The notes under the pieces are model-generated. The model saw only the letters and a list, made by a program, of their open reading frames with translations, was not told the DNA's origin and ran no database searches. The translations under genes were made by a program, and so were the position numbers. This document shows positions 17,050 to 25,465 of a DNA stretch of 64,000 nucleotides, piece by piece (the first letter of the stretch is position 1; the number at the start of each line of letters is the position of its first letter). This DNA comes from Kocuria palustris. GTDB lineage: Bacteria > Actinomycetota > Actinomycetes > Actinomycetales > Micrococcaceae. The DNA lies in the NCBI RefSeq assembly GCF_016907795.1, contig NZ_JAFBCR010000001.1, forward strand, positions 1,860,001 through 1,924,000. Reading direction: 5' to 3'.

Positions 17050-18729
17050 TCAGAAGGCGATCCCGAAGACCCAGACGGCCAGCGTCATGGTCACCGCGGT
17101 GATGAGCACCAGGCCGAAGAGGTTCAGCCAGATGCCGCCCTTGATCATCTGCGGGATCGAGACGTAGCCCGAGCCGTAGGCGATCGCATTGGGCGGGGTG
17201 GCCACCGGGAGCATGAAGGCGCAGGTCGCAGCCAGGGCCACCGGGATGGCCAGCAGCAGCGGATCCATGCCCATGCCCATGGCGATGCCGCCGGCCACGG
17301 GCAGGAAGGTCGCTGCGGTCGCGGTGTTGGAGGTCAGCTCCGTCAGGAACAGGATCCCCGCCGCGAACAGGACCACGAGCAGCACGACAGGAAGCCCGCC
17401 GAGCCCGGAAGCGACCTCGCCGATCCACTCGGTCAGGCCCGACGACGAGAACTGCGCCGACAGGGCCAGGCCTCCGCCGAACAGCAGCAGGACGCCCCAG
17501 GGGAGCCTGAGCGCGGAGTCCCAGTCGAGCAGCCGCACGCCGCGCGCAGCACCCGCCGGCAGCAGGAAGAGCAGCACGCCCACCGCAATGGCGATGCCCG
17601 CATCGGTGATCGGCGGGCTGTCCGCTCCGACCCAGTCCGTGACGAGCGGGACGAAGACCCAGGCCAGTGCCGCCAGCACGAAGATCACCAGCACGCGCCT
17701 CTCCCCGGCGGAGGTGGTGCCGAGCTTGGCCAGCTCGTCGTCGATCAGCTTCCGGCCGCCGGGGATCTCGTCGATCTCGGGCTTGAACAGGACCTTGGTC
17801 AGCAGGAACCAGCACGCGGCCATCAGGACGACGGCCAGCGGGACGCCCACGATCATCCACTGCCCGAAGCCGATCTGGACGTCGTGCTCGGAGGCCATGT
17901 AACCCACCAGCAGGGTGTTGGGCGGGGTGCCGATGATCGTGCCGAGGGAGCCGATCGAGGCGGCGTAGGCGATGCCGAGCATCAGGGCCGTGCCGAAGTT
18001 GGACTTCACGGGGGTCGCAGCCGCGTCCTCATCGGCGTCGACGGGGTCGTCGAGGGCATCCGATGTCTTGTTGACCAGCAGCAGCACCGAGATGCCGATG
18101 GGCAGCATCATGACCGCGGTGGCGGTGTTCGAGACCCACATGGACAGAAAGCCCGTGGCGATCATGAATCCCGCGATCATCTGCGGGGGCCTGGTGCCGA
18201 TCAGCCGGACCGTGAGCAGGGCCATGCGCCGGTGCAGGTTCCAGCGCTGCATGGCCAGCGCCAGCAGGAAGCCGCCCATGAACAGGAAGATGACGTTGTT
18301 GCCGTAGGAGGCGCCGACGTCGTCCAGGGGCGTGGAGCCCAGGGTGGGGAAGACGATCAGCGGGACCAGAGCCGTTGCGGGGATGGGCAGCGCCTCGGTC
18401 ATCCACCACACGGCCATGAGCACAGCCGTGGCGGCGGTCAGGCGCGCCTCCTGGGGGACGTCGCCGGGCATGACCAGGTAGACCAGGATTCCCAGGACCA
18501 GGCCGACGGCCAGGCCGAGCCACTGGATCTGCACCGTGCGGGTGGGCTTGGCGGGCTCGCGCTGACCCGGGGAGAGCTGATCGATCTCTTCGTTGCGCCG
18601 CGGATCGGCCTCCTGGCCGATCAGGTGATCGCCGGGGACCTTGTGCCCCACGGGCGTGGAGCCTCCGCGGGGATGATCCGGGTGGGCGTCGTCGTTCGGT
18701 CCGGGAGCGGACCAGGGCAAGTTCGGCAT
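17050..18729 (-). CDS. DASS (SLC13) family sodium:dicarboxylate-type transporter
   Basis: A 559-residue polytopic protein with a hydrophilic N-terminus of about 70 residues (His/Pro/Asp-rich) and a dozen or so membrane segments. The two SNT motifs that bind sodium and carboxylate are present as WVSNTATAVMMLP and LTSNTATAATFLP, the second followed by MLPVATPPNAIAYG, the SLC13 signature. Likely substrates are succinate, malate, fumarate or citrate, imported with sodium; the exact one cannot be read from sequence. The long N-terminal tail is longer than in typical members. The stop converges with the PepSY lipoprotein across a hairpin. No co-transcribed enzyme is adjacent. Confidence 0.93.
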   Translation of the reverse strand: MPNLPWSAPGPNDDAHPDHPRGGSTPVGHKVPGDHLIGQEADPRRNEEIDQLSPGQREPAKPTRTVQIQWLGLAVGLVLGILVYLVMPGDVPQEARLTAATAVLMAVWWMTEALPIPATALVPLIVFPTLGSTPLDDVGASYGNNVIFLFMGGFLLALAMQRWNLHRRMALLTVRLIGTRPPQMIAGFMIATGFLSMWVSNTATAVMMLPIGISVLLLVNKTSDALDDPVDADEDAAATPVKSNFGTALMLGIAYAASIGSLGTIIGTPPNTLLVGYMASEHDVQIGFGQWMIVGVPLAVVLMAACWFLLTKVLFKPEIDEIPGGRKLIDDELAKLGTTSAGERRVLVIFVLAALAWVFVPLVTDWVGADSPPITDAGIAIAVGVLLFLLPAGAARGVRLLDWDSALRLPWGVLLLFGGGLALSAQFSSSGLTEWIGEVASGLGGLPVVLLVVLFAAGILFLTELTSNTATAATFLPVAGGIAMGMGMDPLLLAIPVALAATCAFMLPVATPPNAIAYGSGYVSIPQMIKGGIWLNLFGLVLITAVTMTLAVWVFGIAF

Positions 18730-18859
18730 GGAGGCCTCCGCATCGCAGGTGTGACGGGTGGCACCTCAGCCTATCTGCAGGAGGCTCCCAGCGCGCACTC
18801 GGGTTGCTGGATCGCAGGGTGCGAGCGGCGCTGGGAGCCTCGGTGCGGGACGCTGCCGG

Positions 18860-20062
18860 TCAGTCGGCCTGGATCGTGGCCAGGCGCTTGGTGGCCTCGA
18901 GCCCCAGGATCTCGTCGATGACCTCCCGGGTGACCCCGGAGGAGCAGTCGGTGACCAGGTAGCCGGTCGCCCCCTGGGTGACCAGGGCCTGGCGGTCAAC
19001 ATTCACCTGCTGCTGCGAGAAGACGCTGTTCACCGCGGACAGGACGCCCGGGACGTTCTCGTGGACGTGCAGCAGGCGCACTCCGGTCTTGATCGGGGTC
19101 AGCGTGACCTCAGGGAAGTTCACCGACAGCTCAGTCGAGCCGTTCTCGGTGTAGTCCAGCAGCTTGCCGGCCACGAACTGCCCGATGTTCTCCTGCGCCT
19201 CGGCGGTCGAACCGCCCACATGCGGCGTGAGGATCACGTTGGGCAGGCCCTGCAGCGGGGACTCGAAGGCCTCGCCGGCGGCCTTGGGCTCCTCCGGGTA
19301 GACGTCGATCCCGGCCCCGGCGATGTGCCCGGAGGCCAGGGCGTCGTGCAGGGCGTCGATGTCGACCACGTGGCCGCGCGAGAGGTTCAGGAACAGGGTG
19401 CGCGGGCGCATCTTCTCGAACTCGGCGCGGCCGATGAGCTCCTTGTTGGAGCCGCGGCCGTCGACGTGCACGGAGATGCACTCGGCCTTCTCGAAGAGCT
19501 CGTCCAGGGTGGCGCACTTGCGGGCGTTGCCCATGGGCAGCTCGTCGCGGACGTCGTAGAAGTAGACGTGCATGCCGATCGCCTCGGCGAGCACCGAGAG
19601 CTGCTTGCCGATGTTGCCGTAGCCGATCAGGCCCAGGGTGCGGCCGCGGACCTCATGGGCTCCCTTGGCGGACTTGTTCCACAGCCCGGCGTGCATGTCC
19701 CGGTTCTTGTCGGTGAGGTGGCGGGCCAGGGCGATGATCTCGCTGATCGCCAGCTCCACGACCGAGCGGGTGTTGGAGTACGGGGCGTTGAAGCACGGGG
19801 TTGCGGTGTCCGAGGCGGCCTCCAGGTCGATCTGGTTCGTGCCGATGCAGAACGCTCCGACCGCCATGAGGTCGGGTCTGGCCTCGAACACGCGGCGGGT
19901 GACCTGGGTCTTGGAGCGGATGCCGAGCAGATCGACTCCCTCCAGAGCCTCGATCAGCTCGTCCTCGTCCAGGGCGCCGGCCCGGGTCTCGACCTCGACC
20001 CCGTGGCGGCGCAGGATGTCTTCGGCTTCGGTGTGGATGTTCTCCAGGAGCAGGGCTTTCAC
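18860..20062 (-). CDS. serA: D-3-phosphoglycerate dehydrogenase
   Basis: A 400-residue NAD-dependent enzyme that oxidises 3-phosphoglycerate as the first step of serine synthesis. Features include the Rossmann motif GLIGYGNIGKQL (about 150-161), catalytic Arg in NLSRGHVVD, Glu in DVYPEEP and His in LTPHVGGST. A C-terminal ACT domain (about 330-400) opens with VRLLHVHENVPGVLS and fits serine feedback control. It is the short, E. coli-like form without the intervening domain found in mycobacterial SerA. A second 2-hydroxyacid dehydrogenase is encoded at 23358, but it lacks an ACT domain. Confidence 0.93.
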   Translation of the reverse strand: MKALLLENIHTEAEDILRRHGVEVETRAGALDEDELIEALEGVDLLGIRSKTQVTRRVFEARPDLMAVGAFCIGTNQIDLEAASDTATPCFNAPYSNTRSVVELAISEIIALARHLTDKNRDMHAGLWNKSAKGAHEVRGRTLGLIGYGNIGKQLSVLAEAIGMHVYFYDVRDELPMGNARKCATLDELFEKAECISVHVDGRGSNKELIGRAEFEKMRPRTLFLNLSRGHVVDIDALHDALASGHIAGAGIDVYPEEPKAAGEAFESPLQGLPNVILTPHVGGSTAEAQENIGQFVAGKLLDYTENGSTELSVNFPEVTLTPIKTGVRLLHVHENVPGVLSAVNSVFSQQQVNVDRQALVTQGATGYLVTDCSSGVTREVIDEILGLEATKRLATIQAD

Positions 20063-20098
20063 GCACCCGATCTTATCGACATGCGCGCGGGGGGCTGT

Positions 20099-20890
20099 TC
20101 AGGGCCGATCGCGCAGGTCGATCCCGAAGACGCGGCGCACCGCGGTGACCATGTGACGGCCGTGCCTGCTGGTCGACGGCGTGGAGGCGAAGGGCAGGAA
20201 GCGTCCCGGGTGCTCGGGGTGGGTGATCTTCCCGTGCGTGGGCCCGGAGGTCGTGACCTTGAAGCCGGCCGCTCGCAGCCGCTCGAGCAGATCCCGCTGG
20301 GTGGTGGGGTAGCGGGTCCCCTGCTTGCCCGACGCGCGCGGGGCCGAGCCCGGCTCCTCCGGCAGCGGCTGCTCGGGGCGCCGGGCCGTGGCCCAGCCGG
20401 AGCGGAAGATCCCCACCACGACGCCCTCGGCGCGGGTCACCTGGACGCACAGCTCGCCGCGCAGGAAGTGGTCCGTGCGGCCCAGGTCGACCGTCCAGAC
20501 GTCGTCGGGGGCATCGACGGCCTCCTGCAGCTGCGCGAGCGTGGCCTCCCAGGCGCCCACCACATGGACCCGGTCCTCGGACAGGCGCACCCGCGAGCCG
20601 CGGGCCGTGGGGGCCGGGGCCCCGGAGTCCACGGTGTAGAGGGCCTCCGCGGGGGGCCGAGGGGCTGCGGCGGAGGGGCCGGCGCTGATCCTGGCGGCGA
20701 TCTGGTGGCGCTGCCGGGCCAGGCGCTGCTGCTCCTCCCGCAGGCGCCGCTGCTGCTCGGCCTCCGCCTGAGCCTGCTGGGCCCTGCGGGTCGGGGCCGG
20801 GGTCCAGTCGACGGGCTCGACGGACCGCGCGGGGTCGCGTCGGCCGCGCATGACGGCAGGCGAGGGCGCGGGCCGGGGCTTGTGCGCCAT
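20099..20890 (-). CDS. Coiled-coil protein with C-terminal HicA-like domain
   Basis: A 263-residue protein. After a basic Pro-rich leader comes a Gln/Arg/Glu coiled coil (about 35-65, QQAQAEAEQQRRLREEQQ), then a central region of unknown fold, then a C-terminal segment (about 190-260) running from YPTTQRDLLERLRAAGFKV to RHGRHMVTAVRRVFGIDLR. The terminal segment matches the layout of HicA-type double-stranded RNA-binding domains: LLxxLxxxGF, a turn with HGK, a strand, then S-x-x-x-R. In free HicA toxins this fold is an mRNA interferase with a catalytic His (here possibly the H in THGK). No antitoxin gene adjoins it, so it may not be a toxin. The ATG at 20888-20890 follows AAGGAGGCGACC. It is divergent from rlmC. 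Confidence 0.6.
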   Translation of the reverse strand: MAHKPRPAPSPAVMRGRRDPARSVEPVDWTPAPTRRAQQAQAEAEQQRRLREEQQRLARQRHQIAARISAGPSAAAPRPPAEALYTVDSGAPAPTARGSRVRLSEDRVHVVGAWEATLAQLQEAVDAPDDVWTVDLGRTDHFLRGELCVQVTRAEGVVVGIFRSGWATARRPEQPLPEEPGSAPRASGKQGTRYPTTQRDLLERLRAAGFKVTTSGPTHGKITHPEHPGRFLPFASTPSTSRHGRHMVTAVRRVFGIDLRDRP

Positions 20891-20935
20891 GGTCGCCTCC
20901 TTGCGGGGTCTGCGTTGCCGATAGGGTTCTGAGCC

Positions 20936-22087
20936 GTGCGCTGCGACTATCACGACCGAGGGCTGTGCGATTCCTGCACCCTGATAGACCAACCCTATGC
21001 GCAGCAGCTGAGGGCCAAGCAGGACGGGGTCCGCGCGCTGCTGGACGAAGGAGGCGTCGATCTCAGCGGGCTCACGTGGCTGGAGCCCGTGGCCAGCGCG
21101 GAGTCGGGCTTCCGCAACAAGGCCAAGATGGTCGTGGCGGGCACCGTCCAGCGCCCCACACTGGGGATCCTGGATCCTTGGGGCCGCGGCATCGACCTGC
21201 GCGAGTGCCCTCTGTACCCCGAGCCGATCGGGCAGGCCCTGCCGATCCTGGCGGCGTTCTGCACCCAGCTGCGCCTGTTGCCCTACGACGTCCCCAAGGC
21301 CCGCGGCGAGCTCAAGCACCTGCTGGTGACCGCCTCGCCCGACGGCGAGCTGATGGTGCGCTTCGTCCTGCGCTCCGCGAAGATGCTCGGGCGCATCCGC
21401 GAGCACCTGGACCTGCTGCTCGAGGCCCTGCCGGGGCTGCGCGTGGTCACCGCCAACCTGCAGCCCGAGCACCAGGCGGTGCTCGAGGGCCCCGTGGAGC
21501 ACGTGCTCACCGACGGCGACAGCCTGCGCATGCCGATCAACGGCATCCCGCTGCGGCTGCGGCCGCGCTCGTTCTTCCAGACCAACACCGAGGTGGCCGC
21601 CGCTCTCTACCGCCAGGCCGTTCTGTGGACGCGCGAGCTCGAGCCCGCGGAGGTCGTGGACCTGTACTGCGGGGTCGGCGGCTTCGCGCTGCATCTGGCG
21701 GCTCCGGGCCGGAGGGTGCGCGGCGTGGAGATCTCCGCCGAAGCGGTCGAGGCCGCGCGGCAGGCGGCCGCCGAGATGGGGCTGCCGTCCTCGGGCCCGG
21801 GCGCGGTGACCTTCACAGCCGGCGACGCCACCGCCGTGGAGCGCTCCCTCGAGGGCGAGGTGCCTCTGGTGGTCGTGAATCCGCCGCGGCGCGGGCTGGG
21901 GGCGCAGCTGGCCGGGCGGCTGGAGGGATCGCGGGTCCAGCGGCTCATCTACTCCAGCTGCAATGCCCGCAGCCTGGCCCGCGACCTGGCGGCCATGCCG
22001 TCGTGGCGGCCCGTGGAGGCTCGGGTGCTGGACATGTTCCCGCACACCGGCCACAGCGAGACCGCCGTGCTGCTGCAGAGGCGCTGA
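20936..22087 (+). CDS. rlmC: 23S rRNA (uracil-C5)-methyltransferase RlmC
   Basis: A 383-residue SAM-dependent enzyme that forms 5-methyluridine at position 747 of 23S rRNA. The 4Fe-4S cysteines are C3, C11 and C14 plus C91 in RECPLY. The SAM-binding VDLYCGVGGFALHLA and VVNPPRRGL motifs follow, and the catalytic Cys is in YSSCNARSLARDL near residue 342. There is no TRAM domain, consistent with RlmC/RumB rather than RlmD. The GTG start is set by the conserved RCDYHDRGLCDSC opening. Only 45 bases separate it from the divergent HicA-like gene. Confidence 0.9.
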   Translation: MRCDYHDRGLCDSCTLIDQPYAQQLRAKQDGVRALLDEGGVDLSGLTWLEPVASAESGFRNKAKMVVAGTVQRPTLGILDPWGRGIDLRECPLYPEPIGQALPILAAFCTQLRLLPYDVPKARGELKHLLVTASPDGELMVRFVLRSAKMLGRIREHLDLLLEALPGLRVVTANLQPEHQAVLEGPVEHVLTDGDSLRMPINGIPLRLRPRSFFQTNTEVAAALYRQAVLWTRELEPAEVVDLYCGVGGFALHLAAPGRRVRGVEISAEAVEAARQAAAEMGLPSSGPGAVTFTAGDATAVERSLEGEVPLVVVNPPRRGLGAQLAGRLEGSRVQRLIYSSCNARSLARDLAAMPSWRPVEARVLDMFPHTGHSETAVLLQRR

Positions 22088-22092
22088 GGCTC

Positions 22093-22872
22093 TCAGGAGG
22101 CCAGCAGGTCCTGAGGGGTCCCCAGCGCCGGCAGGTCCAGACGGCCTCCGCCGGCGAAGCGGCGCAGCTGCTCGTTCGAGGTGACGGTCCAGTTGCCGCC
22201 CAGGCTGCCGTACGGCGGCTGCGAGCGGATGTTCAGGGTGTACAGCTCCGGGTCCTGGAACGGGGCCAGGATCCGCCGCAGCAGGTCCTGGACGTCGTCG
22301 CGGTGCAGCAGCCGCCATGTGCGCGGGTGGATGCGCCGCAGGATCCGCACGCCGTCGATGAACTCGATCGAGGCGTCCTGCTCGCTTCCGGCGATGCCGA
22401 CGGTGAGCCGCCCGGGGGCGGTCGAGCAGATCGTGTCCACCCCCAGCACCAGGTCCTCGATCAGGTGGGTCGTGGACAGCAGGCGGCCCTGCAGCGCCGG
22501 ATCGGTCCGAGCCCCGGCGCCCTTGAGTCCGAGGGCGTGCAGGAGACGGCTCAGGCCCTGCCCGGGCCCCGGGCCGCACGGCACCTCGAAGCCGAGCAGA
22601 TACCTGCCGGGGCCCTCCGGCTCCAGGACGCAGCGCACGTGCGAGTCCTCCTGCGCCAGGAGACGGCCTCCGCGGGCGGCCTCCGCTGGGGAGGCGTGCT
22701 CGGTGCATTCGTCGAAGACCGCGTCAGCCAGGGCGGCGCAGGCCTCGAAGCTGGTACGGGTCAGGTCGTCGAAGACCGCGCGCGGCTCGCGGCGCACGGT
22801 CTGGTACTCGACGGTCACGCAGGCGTAGGCCCGGGAGCGGGCTCTGGGGTCATGGGCGTCAGTGCGGGACAT
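22093..22872 (-). CDS. Hypothetical protein
   Basis: A 259-residue soluble protein that I do not recognise. It has a mixed alpha/beta composition, no signal peptide or membrane helix and no conspicuous cysteine cluster. The stretch VLGVDTICSTAPGRLTVGIAG in the middle and the tail LNIRSQPPYGSLGGNWTVTSN are the most distinctive and could be used as family anchors. It converges on rlmC, with stops 5 bases apart. Codon use is the same high-GC third-position style as its neighbours, which supports that it is expressed. Confidence 0.6.
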   Translation of the reverse strand: MSRTDAHDPRARSRAYACVTVEYQTVRREPRAVFDDLTRTSFEACAALADAVFDECTEHASPAEAARGGRLLAQEDSHVRCVLEPEGPGRYLLGFEVPCGPGPGQGLSRLLHALGLKGAGARTDPALQGRLLSTTHLIEDLVLGVDTICSTAPGRLTVGIAGSEQDASIEFIDGVRILRRIHPRTWRLLHRDDVQDLLRRILAPFQDPELYTLNIRSQPPYGSLGGNWTVTSNEQLRRFAGGGRLDLPALGTPQDLLAS

Positions 22873-23357
22873 GGGCAGGTCCTGGTGATCAGGCCGTCCA
22901 GCTTCGGGGGAGCGGGACGACGGGGCGGCAGAGTCCGTGATCGATGGGGGAGTCGACGACGGGATGTTGCGCGGACTCGAGGGCGGCGGGCAGCCGCCTC
23001 GAACCCGCTGCCGAGGAAGGGCCCTGCGGGCGCCGCGAAGGCGGGTAGGCCCCGAAGCACCACGTCACAGAGCGTTCCCGGCAGTGGACTTCCATCATGG
23101 CGGAGTCGGACGTGGGCCGCTGATCGAGGGATGTCCCCAGATCGGGGGACGCATTCCGTCGTGGTTGGGGGCTATGCGGCGGTGGCTGAGGGTGCCACGG
23201 CGGGCCTCCTGCGCGACATCGCAGGTCAGGGGCCTGTGCGAAATCGCATGAAGTGAAGTCGGATGCATCCGTGGCCGGTGTGGAGCGATGTCCACGCTGG
23301 GGCCTGCATCGTGCGCCCTGCACGACCTCGCTGATGCGGGGCGCACAGCTGGCGCAC
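22873..23357. other. Intergenic region with no recognised gene
   Basis: About 485 bases between the start of the hypothetical gene and the end of the 2-hydroxyacid dehydrogenase gene. Short open frames on both strands lack ribosome sites and family resemblance. GC-rich with no clear hairpin. It may hold the promoter of the leftward hypothetical gene at its left end; I see nothing else. Confidence 0.5.
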
Positions 23358-24275
23358 TCAGTAGCCGGCCTGCGGATCGACCACGCCCTCGAGCTCGTCG
23401 TCGGCGGCGAAGGCCCGCAGGTTGCGCTCGATGCGAGCGAAGATCAGCGGGCGGATCATCTCCATGGTGTCCGCGGTGTGCGGGGTGATCAGGCACCGCT
23501 GCTGCTCCCAGAGGGGATGGCCATCGGGCAGCGGCTCGGGGTCGGTGACGTCGAGCGCGGCCCCGGCGATCTGCTCGCGCTCCAGGGCTGCGACCAGGGC
23601 CTCGGTGTCGATCAGGCCGCCGCGGGCGATGTTCACCAGGATCGCATCGGTGCGCATGGACTCCAGCTCGGCCCGCCCGATCAGATGGTGCGTGTCCTCG
23701 GTCAGGGCGGCGGCCACGATCACGACGTCCTGGAACGGGAGGATCTCCGGCAGGTCGTGCACTCCCACGGTGCGATCGGCCTCCGCGACGGCCTCGGGTC
23801 GGCGGCGCACGGCGGTGACCTCGACGTCGAACACGTGCAGCAGGTTCATGATCCGCCGCCCGGTCCCGCCTGCGCCCACCACGACGGCTCGCATGCCGTG
23901 CAGCGACCGCCCCGAGCGCGGGGCCCAGCTGCGTGCCACGACCCTGCGCGGCAGCTCGCGCAGCAGGGCCAGGGTCAGTGCCAGCGCGTGCTCGCCGACA
24001 GGATTCGCGTAGGCGCCCTTGGCCGAGGTCCAGGCGATGTCCGGGCGACGGCGCATGGATTCCGCGAAGGCCTCGATGCCCGCCGAGGGCAGCTGGACCC
24101 ACCGGATCCCCTCGTGCTCGACGGCGGCCACCAGGTCCTGCGGATCGGCCCCGTACGGGACGACGACGGCCTCCGCCTCCGCCGGGTCCTGCACGAGGCG
24201 GCCTCCGCCGTCGACGATGGCCTGTCGGAAGCCGTCATCGTCGACGGGCAGCATGTGGATGCGGGGCTGGGACAC
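23358..24275 (-). CDS. NAD-binding D-isomer-specific 2-hydroxyacid dehydrogenase
   Basis: A 305-residue oxidoreductase of the 2-hydroxyacid dehydrogenase family, interconverting 2-keto and 2-hydroxy acids. The nucleotide-binding turn VVGAGGTGRRI replaces the usual GxGxxG, and the catalytic residues are in NIARGGLID (Arg), ALDVTDPEPLP (Glu) and LITPHTADT (His). The substrate is not predictable. The start is the GTG at 24273-24275, with CAGGAGG five bases upstream; longer frame exists but lacks a ribosome site. Downstream on this strand is the gene-poor 22873-23357 stretch; upstream is the decayed CobW/EamA pair. Confidence 0.88.
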   Translation of the reverse strand: MSQPRIHMLPVDDDGFRQAIVDGGGRLVQDPAEAEAVVVPYGADPQDLVAAVEHEGIRWVQLPSAGIEAFAESMRRRPDIAWTSAKGAYANPVGEHALALTLALLRELPRRVVARSWAPRSGRSLHGMRAVVVGAGGTGRRIMNLLHVFDVEVTAVRRRPEAVAEADRTVGVHDLPEILPFQDVVIVAAALTEDTHHLIGRAELESMRTDAILVNIARGGLIDTEALVAALEREQIAGAALDVTDPEPLPDGHPLWEQQRCLITPHTADTMEMIRPLIFARIERNLRAFAADDELEGVVDPQAGY

Positions 24276-24369
24276 GGGGGCCTCCTGAGGTGTCGTGGTC
24301 AGGGTCCGGGCCCCATCCTGCGCCATGGCGGTGCTGCGTGCTCGGTTCCGTGCACTCGCTGCGGTGCGC

Positions 24370-24650
24370 TCAGCCCTTCGACCGCACGCGCACGCGCACC
24401 GCCGACAGGGCGCAGGCGATCACCGCAGCCGCCCCCAGCAGGGTGAGCCAGGTGAGCTGCTCGCCCAGCAGCAGCGCCGCCCAGATCAGGGTCAGGATCG
24501 GCTGGGCGAGCTGGACCTGGCTGACCTGGGCCATGGGGCCGATGCCCAGCCCGCGATACCAGGCGAAGAAGCCCAGCAGCATGCTCACCACCGACAGGTA
24601 GGCGAAGGCGGCGCCTCCCGCGAGCGTGGGGGTCGTCGGCGTCCAGCTCC
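24370..24650 (-). pseudogene. EamA/DMT-type transporter, 3' remnant
   Basis: The surviving frame encodes the last two or three membrane helices of an EamA-family drug/metabolite exporter: AFAYLSVVSMLLGFFAWYRG, then GPMAQVSQVQLAQPILTLIW and a final helix ending in basic residues. Full-length members have ten helices and about 300 residues; the first two thirds are missing. Upstream, the reading frame runs without a start into sequence whose other frame matches the C-terminus of a CobW protein, so a deletion has joined two genes. Confidence 0.75.
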
Positions 24651-25342
24651 AGCCCCACGACCACGAGCTCCCCGAGCTGCGGCGGATGGGGAAGGCGCGC
24701 CACGCGGATCATCGGCCCTACCACGTCGACCCGGAACCCGCCGCGCCCGCGCGATCCATGGACGCGCACGCGATCCTAGAGCCGGTGGGCGCCCTGCGGC
24801 GGCTCCTCGAGCAGATCGGCCAGCGCGCCGGGGGGCACCGGGCCCTCGAGCGGCACCGATACCGCCCGAGCGTGCTCGTGGTCGTGGTGCGCGGCGGACT
24901 GCTCCCGCAGCAGCCGAGCCAGGGGCAGCGGATCGACGGGGTCGTCGTCGGCTGCGGTGTCGAAGACCAGGGCCGGGTCGATGCCGCCGCGAACGGCCCG
25001 CACGATCGGCACGTCGGGATTGCGCGCGCGGACGCGCTCGCAGATGCGGGCGACGACAGCCCCGAGCTGCTGCTCGTCGAGCAGATCCGCCTTGCCGATC
25101 ACCACCAGCGTGGCCGCCGCAAAGCGGTTCGGTGGGGTCTCGCGGGTGTCCACGGTCTGGAAGTGGGCCACGGCGTCGATCACCTGCCCGGAGACCAGGG
25201 CGGCATCCACGTTGAGCTCACCGAAGTCGTTGACTATCACACCCAGCCGCGCGCCGGGCGCGCGCAGCAGGTGGTTGAGCAGGCTCGTCTTCCCGGCGCC
25301 CAGGTGGCCGGTCAGGGCGATCACGGGGACGCGGGCGGTCAC
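24640..25342 (-). pseudogene. CobW/P47K family GTPase gene, decayed
   Basis: The 5' part encodes the CobW P-loop GHLGAGKTS (12-20) and VNDFGELNVDAALV. The family's GCxCC metal site and Walker B segment are then absent, since the sequence passes from LVSGQV straight to IDAVAHFQTVDT, an in-frame loss of roughly 65 residues. The NKAD motif appears as GKADLL. An in-frame TAG at 24776-24778 ends the frame at residue 188; translation past it continues the family C-terminus (RVRVHG, then LGELVVVGLELDADDP) until about 24640, where EamA sequence takes over. Members act as zinc or cobalt metallochaperones; this copy is probably non-functional. Confidence 0.75.
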
Positions 25343-25465
25343 GGGCTCCTCGGCCGAGGCGGGTTCTGGAGGCAGTGCAGAGGGGCCACGGTGCGCGGGA
25401 GGTCAGAGCCGAGCCCTCATGTGGCTATAGTCACATGACCTGATCACGACCCCCGGGGGACTCCC

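Noticed and set aside
18819-20932. Long plus-strand open frame over serA and the HicA-like gene
   Set aside because: Shadow of the leftward genes; no ribosome site or motifs.
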